Assembly (NCBI RefSeq): GCF_023223525.1
Contig: NZ_JALPRX010000027.1
Span: 1 to 47,152 of the forward strand
Source of the DNA: Roseomonas acroporae
Lineage (GTDB): Bacteria > Pseudomonadota > Alphaproteobacteria > Acetobacterales > Acetobacteraceae
Reading direction: 5' to 3'
Length of the DNA stretch: 47,152 bases
Every line of letters starts with the position of its first letter. Positions within the stretch are counted from its first letter, which is position 1. A program made the translations under genes and the position numbers. The notes under the pieces were generated by a model. The model was not told the DNA's origin, searched no databases, and saw only the letters and a list, made by a program, of their open reading frames with translations. Shown in pieces: positions 36,654 through 46,021 of the stretch.

Positions 36654-37988
36654 ATGGATCGCCGCATGCGCCAGCCCGCCGCCACGCCGAGCACGACCGA
36701 AGCCGTCACGCCGCGCATCCGGCGCGGCCTCGACGGGCTCAACTTCTTCCTCGCCGACGTGCGCGACGGGCTCGGCCCCTACCTCGCCATCTACCTGCTG
36801 GCGGTGCGTGGGCCGGAGCGGGGCTGGAATCCGGCCACGATCGGGCTGGTGATGACCATCGCCGGCATCGCCGGGCTGCTGGCGCAGACCCCGGCGGGGG
36901 CGCTGATCGACCGGACGCGGAACAAGCGCGCCGTGGTGATCGCGGCGGCGCTGGCGGTGACGCTGAGCTGCCTCGCGCTGCCCTTCATCGACGACTTCTA
37001 CGCCGTCGCCGCCACCCAGTCGCTCGCCGGCATCGCGGGCGCGGTGTTCCCGCCGGCGCTCGCCGCGATCACGCTCGGCGTGGTGGGGCCGAAGGCGTTC
37101 TCGCGCCGGATCGGGCGCAACGAGGCGTTCAACCACGCGGGCAACGCCGCCTCGGCGGCGCTCGCGGCCGGCACGGCGGTGTTCTTCGGGCCGGTCGTGG
37201 TGTTCTGGATCATGGCGGCGCTGGCGGTGCTGAGCATCGGCGCCATGCTGACGATCCCGGCCAGCGCCATCGACGACGACGTGGCGCGCGGGCTCGACCG
37301 CGATGCCGCCCCCGGCGAGGGGAAGGCGGCGGAACACGGGGAGCCTTCCGGGCTGCGCGTGCTGCTGGCCTGCCGGCCGCTGCTGGTCTTCGCCGCGCTG
37401 ATGGCCACCTTCCACCTCGCCAACGCCGCCATGCTGCCCTCGGTCGGGCAATTGCTGACCACGGTGGTGGGCAGCGACCACGCCACCTCGCTGGTCGCCG
37501 GCTGCATCGTCGCGGCGCAGTGCGTGATGGTGCCGGTGGCGATGCTGGTGGGGGCGAAGGCGGATGCCTGGGGGCGCAAGCCGCTCTTCCTCGTCGCCTT
37601 CGGCATCCTGGCGCTGCGCGGGGTGCTCTACACCCTCTCGGACGATCCCCGGTGGCTGATGGGCGTGCAGCTTCTCGACGGCGTCGGCGCCGGAATCTTC
37701 GGCGCGCTGTTCCCGGTGGTGGTGGCGGACCTGACGCGCGGCACCGGGCGCTTCAACGTCAGCCAGGGCGCCGTCGCCACCGCCCAGGGCCTCGGCGCCG
37801 CGCTGAGCGCCACGCTGGCGGGCGCGGTGATCGTCGGCTTCGGCTACTCGGCCGCCTTCCTGGTGCTGGCGGCCATCGCGGCGGCGGGCTTCCTCGGCTA
37901 TCTGCTGCTCATGCCCGAGACCCGCGATCCCGCCCCGCGCACCGGCCCCGCTCCCGCTCCCGCGCCCGCCGCCGTCCCGGCGCGGTAG
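36654..37988 (+). CDS. MFS transporter
   Basis: A 444-residue, twelve-helix facilitator. LNFFLADVRDGLGPYLAIYL opens the first membrane helix, the A-motif-like loop is AGALIDRTRNKRAVVIAAAL, and VGAKADAWGRKPLFLVAFGI is the matching loop of the second half. The conserved FFLADVRDGLGPYLAIYL wording is seen in a subgroup of proteobacterial MFS proteins of unknown substrate. ATG 36654 gives a normal cytoplasmic N-terminus. It is followed after 12 bp by the ArsB-like permease gene, so the two are probably one transcript. Confidence 0.82.
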   Translation: MDRRMRQPAATPSTTEAVTPRIRRGLDGLNFFLADVRDGLGPYLAIYLLAVRGPERGWNPATIGLVMTIAGIAGLLAQTPAGALIDRTRNKRAVVIAAALAVTLSCLALPFIDDFYAVAATQSLAGIAGAVFPPALAAITLGVVGPKAFSRRIGRNEAFNHAGNAASAALAAGTAVFFGPVVVFWIMAALAVLSIGAMLTIPASAIDDDVARGLDRDAAPGEGKAAEHGEPSGLRVLLACRPLLVFAALMATFHLANAAMLPSVGQLLTTVVGSDHATSLVAGCIVAAQCVMVPVAMLVGAKADAWGRKPLFLVAFGILALRGVLYTLSDDPRWLMGVQLLDGVGAGIFGALFPVVVADLTRGTGRFNVSQGAVATAQGLGAALSATLAGAVIVGFGYSAAFLVLAAIAAAGFLGYLLLMPETRDPAPRTGPAPAPAPAAVPAR

Positions 37989-38000
37989 CGTGGGCCGCGC

Positions 38001-39266
38001 GTGACCGCGGCGATGACGCCCGCGGCGGCGGTGTGGCTGATCGCCGGGCTCGCCACGCTGGGCGTGATCCTGCGCCCCTTCCGCTGGCCCGAGGCGGTCT
38101 GGGCCGTCGCCGGCGCCGCGCTGCTGGTGGGGCTCGGCCTGCTGCCGGCGGCGGATGCCTGGCGCGGCGTGCGGCGCGGCGCGGACGTGTACCTGTTCCT
38201 CGTCGGCATGATGCTGCTGGCCGAGCTGGCGCGGCGCGAGGGGCTGTTCGACTGGCTGGCCGGCTTCGCGGTGCGCGCCGCCCGCGGCTCGGCGGCGCGG
38301 CTGCTGGCGCTGGTCTACGGCATCGGCGTGCTCATCACCGCGCTGCTGAGCAACGACGCGACCGCCGTGGTGCTGACGCCCGCCGTCTGCGCCGCGGCGC
38401 GGGCGGCGCGGGCGCGGCCGATGCCGCACCTGCTGGCCTGCGCCTTCGTGGCCAATGCCGCCTCCTTCGTGCTGCCGATCTCCAACCCGGCCAACCTCGT
38501 GGTCTATGGCGCGCACCTGCCGCCGCTGGCCGAGTGGCTGCGCCTGTTCGCGCTGCCCTCGGCGCTGGCGGTCGGCGCGACCTGGGCGGCGCTGCGCCTG
38601 ACCCAGCGCCGCGCCCTGGCCGAGCCGATCGCGGTGGAGGCCGGGCGCATGCCGCTGCCGCGCGGCGGGGCGGCGGCGGGCCTGGGCATCCTGGCCACGG
38701 CGGCGGTGCTGCTCTGGGCCTCCGCCACCGGGCGCGACCTCGGCCTGCCGACCTTCCTGGCCGGCACGGCGACGACCCTGCTGGTCCTGCTGCTGACGCG
38801 GCAGGGGCCGGCCGGCGTGGTCGCCGACGTCTCCTGGGGCGTGCTGCCACTGGTGGCCGGGCTGTTCGTGCTGGTGGAGGCGCTGGAGAGGACCGGGCTG
38901 CTGGCCACGCTGGCGCGGCTGCTGCGCGACACGGCGGCGGCGGACCCGGCGCTGGCCGGCTGGGGCGGCGGCGTGCTGGTGGCGCTGGCGAGCAACCTGG
39001 TCAACAACCTGCCGGCCGGGCTGCTGGCCGGGGCGGTAGTGGCGGCGGCCGAGGTGCCGCCGCGCATCGCGGGGGCGATCCTGATCGGCGTCGATCTCGG
39101 TCCCAACCTGTCGGTGACGGGCTCGCTCGCCACCATCCTGTGGCTGGTGGCGATCCGGCGCGCGGGGCTCGACATCGGCGCGTGGCAGTTCCTGCGCCTG
39201 GGCGCGCTGGTGATGCCGCCCGCCCTGCTGCTCGCCCTGGCGGCGCTGCTGCACCAGCCCTTCTGA
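38001..39266 (+). CDS. ArsB/NhaD (ion transporter superfamily) permease
   Basis: A 421-residue permease with about eleven membrane helices. The repeated core motifs ALLSNDATAVVLTPAVCAAA (first half) and LASNLVNNLPAGLLAGAVVA (second half) and PISNPANLVVYGAHLP mark the ArsB/SLC13-like fold. In ArsB such proteins extrude arsenite, but no arsR/arsC lies here, so another anion or Na+ is equally possible. I use GTG 38001; an ATG at 38013 would remove four residues. It lies 12 bp after the MFS gene. Confidence 0.82.
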   Translation: MTAAMTPAAAVWLIAGLATLGVILRPFRWPEAVWAVAGAALLVGLGLLPAADAWRGVRRGADVYLFLVGMMLLAELARREGLFDWLAGFAVRAARGSAARLLALVYGIGVLITALLSNDATAVVLTPAVCAAARAARARPMPHLLACAFVANAASFVLPISNPANLVVYGAHLPPLAEWLRLFALPSALAVGATWAALRLTQRRALAEPIAVEAGRMPLPRGGAAAGLGILATAAVLLWASATGRDLGLPTFLAGTATTLLVLLLTRQGPAGVVADVSWGVLPLVAGLFVLVEALERTGLLATLARLLRDTAAADPALAGWGGGVLVALASNLVNNLPAGLLAGAVVAAAEVPPRIAGAILIGVDLGPNLSVTGSLATILWLVAIRRAGLDIGAWQFLRLGALVMPPALLLALAALLHQPF

Positions 39267-39393
39267 GCGGCGGCCGGCGCCGGGCCGGATCCTGCCGGCC
39301 GGGGAATAGGCAGGATGCCTTCGCGCGTGGAAGATGGCGGGCAGGACGCGAATGGCCGGCCCGCCGCGGCACGGCCCTGTGGAGGAACACGAC

Positions 39394-40470
39394 ATGCCGA
39401 GCTATCGGATCGCCGCCATGGGCGGGGATGGCATCGGGCCCGAGGTGATCGCGGCCGGCGTCGAGGTCCTCAAGGTCTGCGCCGAGCGCGACGGGGGCTT
39501 CACGCTCGAATTCACCGATTTCGACTGGGGCTCGGACTATTACCGCCGGCACGGCGTGATGATGCCGGCGGACGGCGCCGACCGGCTCCGTGCCTACGAC
39601 GCCATCCTGTTCGGCGCCGTCGGCGCGCCCGACATCCCGGACCATGTCACGCTCTGGGGCCTGCGCCTGTCGATCTGCCAGCCGCTCGATCAGTACGCCA
39701 ATGTCCGCCCGACCCGCGTCCTGCCCGGCATCACCAGCCCGCTGCGCAACGTCTCCGGGCCGGAGCTGGACTGGGTGATCGTGCGCGAGAACTCCGAGGG
39801 CGAGTATTCCGGCGTCGGCGGCCGTGCGCACAAGGGGCTGCCGATCGAGGTGGCGCAGGACGTGTCCATCATGACGCGCGCCGGCGTGCAGCGGATCATG
39901 CGCTACGCCTTCCGCCTCGCGCAGTCCCGCCCGCGCAAGCTGCTCACCGTGGTCACCAAGTCCAACGCGCAGCGCCACGCCATGGTGATGTGGGACGAGA
40001 TCGCGGCCGAGGTCGCCGCCGAGTTCCCGGACGTGACATGGGACAAGATGCTGGTGGACGCCATGACCATGCGCATGGTCATCAGGCCGCAGACGCTCGA
40101 CACCATCGTCGCCTCCAACCTGCACGCCGACATCCTCTCGGACCTCGCGGCGGCGCTGGCGGGCTCACTCGGCATCGCGCCGACCGCCAACATCAACCCC
40201 GAGCGCGACGCGCCCTCGATGTTCGAGCCGATCCACGGCTCGGCCTTCGACATCACCGGCAAGGGCATCGCCAACCCGGTGGCGACCTTCTGGACCGCCT
40301 CGATGATGCTGGAGCATCTCGGCGAGCCGGCCGCCGCCGCGCGGCTGATGAAGGCGGTCGAGCGCGTGACCGCCGACCCGGCGCTGCACACGCCCGATCT
40401 CGGCGGCAGGGCGACGACCCGGCAGGTCACCGACGCCGTCTGCGAGGCGCTGCGGCAGGCCAACGACTGA
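39394..40470 (+). CDS. tartrate / D-malate type dehydrogenase (isocitrate/IPM dehydrogenase family)
   Basis: A 358-residue NAD- and metal-dependent beta-decarboxylating dehydrogenase. GGDGIGPEVIAAGVEVL opens the fold, SICQPLDQYANVRPTRVLPG holds the substrate arginines, and VIVRENSEGEYSGVGG, DKMLVDAMTMRMV, the metal aspartates in LHADILSDLAAALAGSLG and EPIHGSAFDITGKGIANPVA follow. The LRLSICQPLDQYANVRP wording points to the TtuC/DmlA (tartrate dehydrogenase/decarboxylase, D-malate dehydrogenase) branch rather than LeuB. I chose ATG 39394 for its ggagga site 7 nt upstream. It would feed tartrate or D-malate into central metabolism. Confidence 0.87.
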   Translation: MPSYRIAAMGGDGIGPEVIAAGVEVLKVCAERDGGFTLEFTDFDWGSDYYRRHGVMMPADGADRLRAYDAILFGAVGAPDIPDHVTLWGLRLSICQPLDQYANVRPTRVLPGITSPLRNVSGPELDWVIVRENSEGEYSGVGGRAHKGLPIEVAQDVSIMTRAGVQRIMRYAFRLAQSRPRKLLTVVTKSNAQRHAMVMWDEIAAEVAAEFPDVTWDKMLVDAMTMRMVIRPQTLDTIVASNLHADILSDLAAALAGSLGIAPTANINPERDAPSMFEPIHGSAFDITGKGIANPVATFWTASMMLEHLGEPAAAARLMKAVERVTADPALHTPDLGGRATTRQVTDAVCEALRQAND

Positions 40471-40721
40471 CCAGGGCGGCGGGCGCTCCGGAAGACCGGG
40501 CAGGGTTCCACGGGCCAGCCCTCCTGCTCCCGCATCGCGCCGGTCCCGCCGTGCCGGCGGAATGGCGGTCCGGAAGCGGGGCGGCCGATATGGGGCGCCG
40601 GGCAGGGGCCGTGCGGGTCTGCCGGCGACCGACGATGGCGGAGGAGGCGCTTCCGGTACCTCCCCGGCACCGGCGGCGCAGGCATCCGGCAGGTCGCGGA
40701 ACGACAGTGGGGGGAAGCAGC

Positions 40722-41507
40722 ATGATCGAAGCCGAACTGCGCGAGGCCACGGCGCCGCCGGAGATCGCCGCCCACTACGCGGCGCTCCGCGAGGCCACCG
40801 GGCTGCCGCTGGTCAACCTGATCTGGCGCCGGATGGCGACCCGGCCGGGCCTGCTCGCCTGGGCACTGGAGTCGGTGCGGCCGGCCCTGCGCTCGGGCGC
40901 CGTCGCGGCGGCGGCCGAAAGGCTGCCGGCCGCGTTGCCGATGCCGAGGCTGCCGGCGCTGCCGTCGGCCGGGGAGCCGGGGGCGGCGGACGTCGTCGCG
41001 GCCTACAACCGCGGCAACATCCTCAACCTTCTCGTCCTGACCGCGCTGCGCCGCCGGCTCGACTCGCCCGGCGAGGTCACCGCCGCATGGTCCCCCGTGC
41101 CGCCGCCGCCGATGCTGCCGCCGGTACCGCCGATCCCGACCCTGGCCACGCTGCCGCCGGCCGTGGCCGGCACGGTGCGTCGCCTCGCGGCCTCGCATCC
41201 GGACGCCGTCGACGGGGTGATCCCCAGCCTCTACCTGCATCTGGCGCTCTGGCCGGCGCTGCTGGCGGCGGTGGAGCCGGTGCTGGCGCCGGCCCTGGCG
41301 GATGGCAGCCTGCGCGCCGCCCGCGAGGCGGCCATCGACGCCGCGCACCGGGAGGCCAGGGCGCTGCTGCCGCTGGTCGGTCACGCCTCGCCCGTGCCCG
41401 AGGCCGAGTTGCCGGCGCTGCGGGCCACCCTGGATGCCTTCACCGGCCGCGTGATCCCGCAGATGATCCCGGTCGGCCTTGCCCTGGCCGGGCTGCTGCG
41501 CGGCTGA
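40722..41507 (+). CDS. DehI-like (halocarboxylic acid dehydrogenase DehI family) protein
   Basis: A 261-residue mainly helical protein with an internal duplication. Half 1 has EIAAHYAALREATGLPLVNL and half 2 has AVDGVIPSLYLHLALWPALL. Both are followed by a helix of the type AWALESVRPAL/AAVEPVLAPAL. AYNRGNILNLLVLTALRRRL lies between. This pseudo-dimer plan matches DehI-type group I 2-haloacid dehalogenases (about 300 residues), though many relatives are annotated only by similarity. I did not verify the catalytic Asp. ATG 40722 follows a ggggaag site. It sits 250 bp after the tartrate-type dehydrogenase and converges with the antiporter gene. Confidence 0.65.
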   Translation: MIEAELREATAPPEIAAHYAALREATGLPLVNLIWRRMATRPGLLAWALESVRPALRSGAVAAAAERLPAALPMPRLPALPSAGEPGAADVVAAYNRGNILNLLVLTALRRRLDSPGEVTAAWSPVPPPPMLPPVPPIPTLATLPPAVAGTVRRLAASHPDAVDGVIPSLYLHLALWPALLAAVEPVLAPALADGSLRAAREAAIDAAHREARALLPLVGHASPVPEAELPALRATLDAFTGRVIPQMIPVGLALAGLLRG

Positions 41508-41543
41508 CCGCCGCGCCGCCGGCACGGTGCGCGCGGCAGCGGT

Positions 41544-42806
41544 TCAGTCCGCCCGCCGCCCCTCGGCCGCGATGCGTTCGCCATCCGGGGGGCGCGCCGG
41601 CCGCCCTGCCTCCAGGTGCCGGCACAGCCGCACCGCCGGCGCCGTGATCACGGTGCAGACCACCGCCATGGCCACCATGGCGGAGAAGATCTGGCCGCCG
41701 ATCAGCCCGGCATCGTGCAGCACGGCCAGCACCACCACCTCCATCAGCCCCTTGGTCTGCATCATCGCGCCGAGGGACAGGCTTTCCGCCAGGGTGAAGC
41801 CGAGGCGGCGCGCCGGCAGCGCCGTGCCGGCCAGCTTGCCCGCCACCGTCGCCGCCACGGCGATGGCCAGCAGGGCGAGGAAGCTCGCCGAGCCCGGCTC
41901 GATCAGCGCCCTGAGCCCGGTGGCCATGAAGAAGAAGGGCAGCAGCACCGTCGCCGTGACCAGCTCCAGCCGGCCGAGCAGCGCTGTCCGCCAGGCCGCC
42001 GGGATGGCGATGCCGGCAGCGAAGGCGCCGATCAGGTAGCCCGTTCCCAGCGCCTCCGAGACGCCGGCCGAGGCGATGGCGAGCGACACGCCGATGACCA
42101 GCCGCGCCCGTTCCCCGACGTCGCGCAGACGGCCGAGCAGCGGCCGCCCCGCGAGGAGCAGCAGCCCGAGCCAGAGCCCGGCGGCGGCGAGGCCGGCCAG
42201 CCCCCCGGCGCCGTGGCTGCCCGCGACGGTCAGCAGCAGCGCCAGCATCACCCAGAGCGCCGCGTCGTTCAGGGCCGCGAGGGCGAGCGCGGTCTGGCCG
42301 AGGCGGGTGGCGAGCAGCCCCAGCTCCTGCAGCACGGCCGCCAGCACCGGCAGCGCCGTCACCGCGATGCAGATGGCGACCGAGGCGACGAAGGTCGGGC
42401 CGCCGCCGGCCGGCCCGACCGCGCCCGGCATCGCGTGCAGCATCCACCAGCCGGCGAGGCCGCCGAGCAGCAGCGGCGCCGCCACGCTGCCGAGGGCCAC
42501 GCCGCCGAGCCGCCGCCCGTCCCGCCGCAGCAGCGCCACGTCGAGATGCAGGCCCGTGACGAGGACGTAGAGCAGCACGCCGAGGCTGGCGACGCCGTCC
42601 AGGGCGGCGAGCACCGGGCGGGTGAACAGCGCGGCGTGCAGGTCCGGGGCGAGCCGGCCGAGCCCGGACGGGCCGAGCGCCACGCCGACCAGGATCTGCA
42701 CCACGGCCAGTGGCGCAACGCGGCGCACGGCGCGCAGCCGCCACAACAGCCAGGGCAGCAGCACGATGGCGAAGGAGATGGCGAGAAGGCTGACCCTGGC
42801 GGACAA
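41544..42806 (-). CDS. cation:proton antiporter (CPA2 / Kef-type)
   Basis: A 420-residue membrane protein with twelve or so helices of the Na/H-exchanger fold. PLAVVQILVGVALGPSGLG is the typical early helix, ALNDAALWVMLALLL carries the ND-type ion-site residues of helix 5, and LLPFFFMATGLRALIEPGS, LGFTLAESLSLGAMMQTKGL and EVVVLAVLHDAGLIG are the later conserved segments. No TrkA-N domain is attached, so it is not a full KefB/C. Exchanged cation (K+ or Na+) is unknown. The start appears to be TTG 42806 with ggag upstream. Confidence 0.85.
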   Translation of the reverse strand: MSARVSLLAISFAIVLLPWLLWRLRAVRRVAPLAVVQILVGVALGPSGLGRLAPDLHAALFTRPVLAALDGVASLGVLLYVLVTGLHLDVALLRRDGRRLGGVALGSVAAPLLLGGLAGWWMLHAMPGAVGPAGGGPTFVASVAICIAVTALPVLAAVLQELGLLATRLGQTALALAALNDAALWVMLALLLTVAGSHGAGGLAGLAAAGLWLGLLLLAGRPLLGRLRDVGERARLVIGVSLAIASAGVSEALGTGYLIGAFAAGIAIPAAWRTALLGRLELVTATVLLPFFFMATGLRALIEPGSASFLALLAIAVAATVAGKLAGTALPARRLGFTLAESLSLGAMMQTKGLMEVVVLAVLHDAGLIGGQIFSAMVAMAVVCTVITAPAVRLCRHLEAGRPARPPDGERIAAEGRRAD

Positions 42807-42987
42807 GCAGGCGGCTCCGGCGACGTTCGGCCCCGCCTTACCTCGCCGCGGCCGTCGCCGGAACGAGCGCCGTCGCGCCGCGGGTCAGGCCACGCCGGCG
42901 GATGGGGCAGGGGGGCGGTCCGCCGGTCCGCAGATACCGCGATGGCCGGCGGCCGGCCGTGCCGGCCGACCGGCGGATCCGCCCTAC

Positions 42988-43090
42988 AGCGAACCGCAGT
43001 CCGGTTGGGACTGCGGTTCGCTGACGCTCATTGTTCTCGGCGCGGATTCACGCCTCGGGCGTAGCCGCCCTCCGGCGATCCGCTCTAGCG
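42988..43090. repeat. two-hairpin dispersed repeat, copy 2
   Basis: Inverted arms of 15 bp (42988-43002 and 43008-43022, core gcgaaccgc/gcggttcgc) are followed by a right half (about 43040-43090) almost identical to that at 2415-2463: gcggattcacgcct, gggcgt, ccgc, ctccggcg and ccgctctag. The AsmA stop codon (TAG on the minus strand, 43087-43085) lies within its last bases. Confidence 0.82.
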
Positions 43091-45505
43091 GTCCGATGCC
43101 GGCCGCGCGGGAAGCAGCCCCGGCTCCCCGCAGATGTCGGGCCGGTCGCCGCCCAGCAGGCCGCTGATCAGCAGGCCGAGCCGGTCGAAGCCATCCGCAT
43201 CCAGCCGGCCCTGGATACGGCGGAACGGGCCCGACACCACCACCGGCACCTCGACCGGCGAGCCGGCCACCTGCGCCAGCGGCCGCAAGGCGATCTCCAG
43301 CGATTCGCCGCCGAGATCCACCTGGCCGGCGCCGCGCAGCCGCAGATAGGTGCTGTCGAGCGCCATGACCCGCATCCGCCCGACGCCCCGATGGAAGTCG
43401 CCGATCAGGCCGAGGCAGCGTATCGCCGTCTCCCCCGCCGCCGGCACCTCGATGCCGAGCGCCTCCAGCGGCGCGGCGGCGATGCGCGTCAGCGCGGCGT
43501 TGCTCAGGCGGCCCGCCAGCATGGTGGCGCTGAAGGGCCCGTCCAGGGTCGCCGCCAGGTCGCGGGCGCTGCGCCCTTCCGCCCGCAGCCGGGCATCGAG
43601 CCGCACCATGCCGGCCGCCTCGCCCGGCAGGCGCAGGGTCCGGGTCACCAGTCCGAGCGGGATGCCTGCCGCGCGCAGGCTCAGGCTGACCGGCACCGCC
43701 GCGGTGGCGGCCCCGCCGCCGGCATCCGCGCTGAGCGAGAGCTCGGCCGGCCCGTCCGGCATGGCGAGGCGGAGCTGGGCGAGCTGCAGTCGGTTCTCCG
43801 CCACCTCCAGCGCCAGTTCCACGTCGCGCCAGACCTGCTGGTTCAGGGTCAGCGCGCCGACGCGGGCGGCGAGGTCCACCGTGCGGCCCTGCACCCAGCG
43901 CCAGGGCAGCGGCGTATCCGGGATCAGCGGTCCGGTCGCGGCGGCGCGCGGGGAGACGGCCGCCGCGGCGCCGGCCAGCAGCGCGTCCAGGTCCAGCCGG
44001 GATGCGCGCAGCCGGCCGGTCAGCGCGAGGCGCGTGCCGAGGCCGAGCGTCGCCTCGCCCGTGGCCTCGACCTGACGGGCCGTGAGGGCCGCGTCGCGCA
44101 GCCGCGCCGTCGCGAGGTCGGCCGGCAGGACGACCCGGCCGTCCAGCGCCAGCCCGGTGAGCGGCGGCAGCACCGCGGGCAGCAGCGGCTGCCAGGCGGC
44201 GAGGTCGGGCAGGTTCAGGCGGATCGCCGCGTCCAGCCCGTCGAAGCGGGCATCCCGCAGGGCGAGCCTGCCGTCGAGCAGCAGGCTGCCATCCACCCCG
44301 TTGGCCACTCCGTTGGCCACTCCGCTTGCCGCCCCGCTTGCTGCCTCCCTGGCCGGCTCGCCGGCCGGCCGGCCGCGCGTCGGGGTGGCCCGGGCACGCA
44401 TCACGAAGGGGGCCGCCGTCCTCTCGTCCAGGCGCGCCGGCACGCCGACCGTGCCGGCGAGGGAGAAGCCGCGCTCCTCGTAGCGGCCGCTGCCCTCGAC
44501 CGTCGCGGTGCCGCCCGCCTGCGGCAGCGACAGCGACAGCGCCCCGAGCCGCAGCCCCGGCACGCGGTCGCCGAGATCGCCGCCCTCGAAGCGGAGCCGC
44601 GTCTCCCCGATCACCGGCAGGTCGCCCGGCTCGCGGCCGCTGGCGAGGTGGGTCGCGAAATCCAGCTTCCGCAGCGCCGGCAGGCGCATCGCCGGCCACA
44701 GGGCGTTGAGGCGCGCCAGATCCGGCGCCGTCCCCTCGACGCGCAGGTCGAAGGGGCCGGCCAGCCGCACGCGCCCGGCGGCGGCGACCCTGGCGTCGAA
44801 GGCATCGAGGGTGAGACGCGCATCCCAGGGGTCGGTGACGCTGCCGGTCGGCGTGGCGTCGGCGCGCAGCAGGAAGGGCTTGTTGTCCTGGTAGACCAGC
44901 TCGGTGGCGAGCTCGACGGGGCCGCCCTCGATCGGCCGGAGGAAGGCGAGGCTGCGTATGCCGACCACATGGGTCCGGCGCGGCAGGCGCAGCGTGACCA
45001 TGCCGTTGCGCACCAGCGCCTCGGCGACGCGCACCGCGACGGCGGGGCCGGCGGGCGAGGTCGCGCCGGTCCCGCCGTCACGCCGCGCGTCGCCCGCCGC
45101 GTCGGCGGCGGTCGCGGCCCCGAACACCCAGTTCGGGCGGCCGTTCACGTATTCCAGCAGGATGTTCGGCCCGATCAGCGTCAGCCTGTCGACCTGGAGG
45201 CGGCGGCGCAGCAGGGCGGGCAGGGACAGGCGCGCCTCCACCCGTTCGGCCCGCACCATGTCGGGGCGGCTGCCGCCGGGCAGGTTGGCCAGCCGCACGT
45301 CGACCAGCTCGACCGTCGGCCAGAGCGAGCGGCCGATGCGCACGGGGCCACGCAGCTCGAAGGCCCGTCCGGTCGCCTCCTCGACGGCGGCGGCGAGTTG
45401 CGGCTTGTGGTCGTTCGGGTCGAGCAGGGCCAGGGCGAGGCCGAGCCCGGCCGGCGGCGCCAGCAGCACGACGAGGCCGGCGAGCCACAGGATGCGCCGC
45501 TTCAA
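43085..45505 (-). CDS. AsmA family protein
   Basis: An 806-residue protein with one N-terminal membrane helix (KRRILWLAGLVVLLAPPAGL) and a long periplasmic beta-rich domain. The AsmA start is recognisable: FELRGPVRIGRSLWPTVELV, then DMVRAERVEARLSLPALLRR and RLTLIGPNILLEYVNGRPNW. The C-terminal AsmA_2 part includes LDARLRAEGRSARDLAATLD and GQVDLGGESLEIALRPLAQV. AsmA-like proteins are thought to move or organise phospholipids between the membranes. A TTG at 45505 is the likely start, since upstream sequence is low-complexity. In-frame 12-bp repeats (44298-44345) encode the linker GAASGVANGVANGVDG. The stop lies in a dispersed repeat. Confidence 0.87.
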   Translation of the reverse strand: MKRRILWLAGLVVLLAPPAGLGLALALLDPNDHKPQLAAAVEEATGRAFELRGPVRIGRSLWPTVELVDVRLANLPGGSRPDMVRAERVEARLSLPALLRRRLQVDRLTLIGPNILLEYVNGRPNWVFGAATAADAAGDARRDGGTGATSPAGPAVAVRVAEALVRNGMVTLRLPRRTHVVGIRSLAFLRPIEGGPVELATELVYQDNKPFLLRADATPTGSVTDPWDARLTLDAFDARVAAAGRVRLAGPFDLRVEGTAPDLARLNALWPAMRLPALRKLDFATHLASGREPGDLPVIGETRLRFEGGDLGDRVPGLRLGALSLSLPQAGGTATVEGSGRYEERGFSLAGTVGVPARLDERTAAPFVMRARATPTRGRPAGEPAREAASGAASGVANGVANGVDGSLLLDGRLALRDARFDGLDAAIRLNLPDLAAWQPLLPAVLPPLTGLALDGRVVLPADLATARLRDAALTARQVEATGEATLGLGTRLALTGRLRASRLDLDALLAGAAAAVSPRAAATGPLIPDTPLPWRWVQGRTVDLAARVGALTLNQQVWRDVELALEVAENRLQLAQLRLAMPDGPAELSLSADAGGGAATAAVPVSLSLRAAGIPLGLVTRTLRLPGEAAGMVRLDARLRAEGRSARDLAATLDGPFSATMLAGRLSNAALTRIAAAPLEALGIEVPAAGETAIRCLGLIGDFHRGVGRMRVMALDSTYLRLRGAGQVDLGGESLEIALRPLAQVAGSPVEVPVVVSGPFRRIQGRLDADGFDRLGLLISGLLGGDRPDICGEPGLLPARPASDR

Positions 45506-45817
45506 CCGCCCGTCCCCCGCGGCCCGCTGCGTCCCGGCCGTCCTGGCGCCCTCCCCCCGTTCGTTGCAGCCATCGCTGCGTCGGCTTCCCTCCTTCGGGC
45601 ACCTCCGGCAGCGCGGCGGCGTGGGGGTGATGCGGCGGCTAGCCGTGGGGGCGGTTCGCGCCGGCCCGATGCGCGGATGCCGAGGCCGACGGGCGTGCCG
45701 GCCTGCCCCCCGGTCGCGCGCGGTCCCGAGCCGACCGTGTCCCGCAATCCGTCTCTCCATGCCTCGGCGCCGGCGTGTCGCCGGTCACCGGGGAGAACGC
45801 GACAGGGGCGTCCGGGA
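45506..45817. other. intergenic stretch, no gene recognised
   Basis: About 310 bp between AsmA and the small membrane gene, both on the minus strand. Long open frames here have no recognisable content. It should contain the asmA promoter; none is identified. Confidence 0.35.
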
Positions 45818-46021
45818 TCACGCCAGCCGGTGTGCCTGGATCCAGCGCCTGGCCCGCCGCAGCCCGCCATGGAGCGTCTGGTCGGGCAGCATGTCCACGC
45901 CGGGGACGACGTCGATCCGCCACGCGGACTTCATGACGTAGCCGGTGGTCATGGTGGTCGGGATGGTGGCGGCGTCGAAGGCCAGGAAGCCGAGCAGCAG
46001 CAGCAGGGGGCGGCGCTTCAC
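45818..46021 (-). CDS. small single-helix membrane protein, hypothetical
   Basis: A 67-residue protein from GTG 46021: basic start (KRRP), one hydrophobic helix (LLLLLGFLAFDAATIPTTM), then YVMKSAWRIDVVPGVDMLPD and a basic amphipathic end (GGLRRARRWIQAHRLA). The composition is gene-like, but no family is recognised and no good ribosome site is visible. Longer frames upstream read as noise. Confidence 0.45.
   Translation of the reverse strand: MKRRPLLLLLGFLAFDAATIPTTMTTGYVMKSAWRIDVVPGVDMLPDQTLHGGLRRARRWIQAHRLA

Noticed and set aside
38001-39266. A dedicated arsenic resistance operon
   Set aside because: The permease has the ArsB/NhaD fold, but no arsR, arsC or acr3 gene is nearby, so the arsenite assignment is not supported.
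36162-39395. A 1077-codon minus-strand frame
   Set aside because: Antisense to the MFS and ArsB-like genes, whose membrane-helix pattern and motifs are clear; the antisense product is Gln/Arg/His-rich noise.
39394-40470. leuB (3-isopropylmalate dehydrogenase)
   Set aside because: The substrate loop LRLSICQPLDQYANVRP matches the tartrate/D-malate dehydrogenase branch, and no leuC/leuD genes are adjacent.
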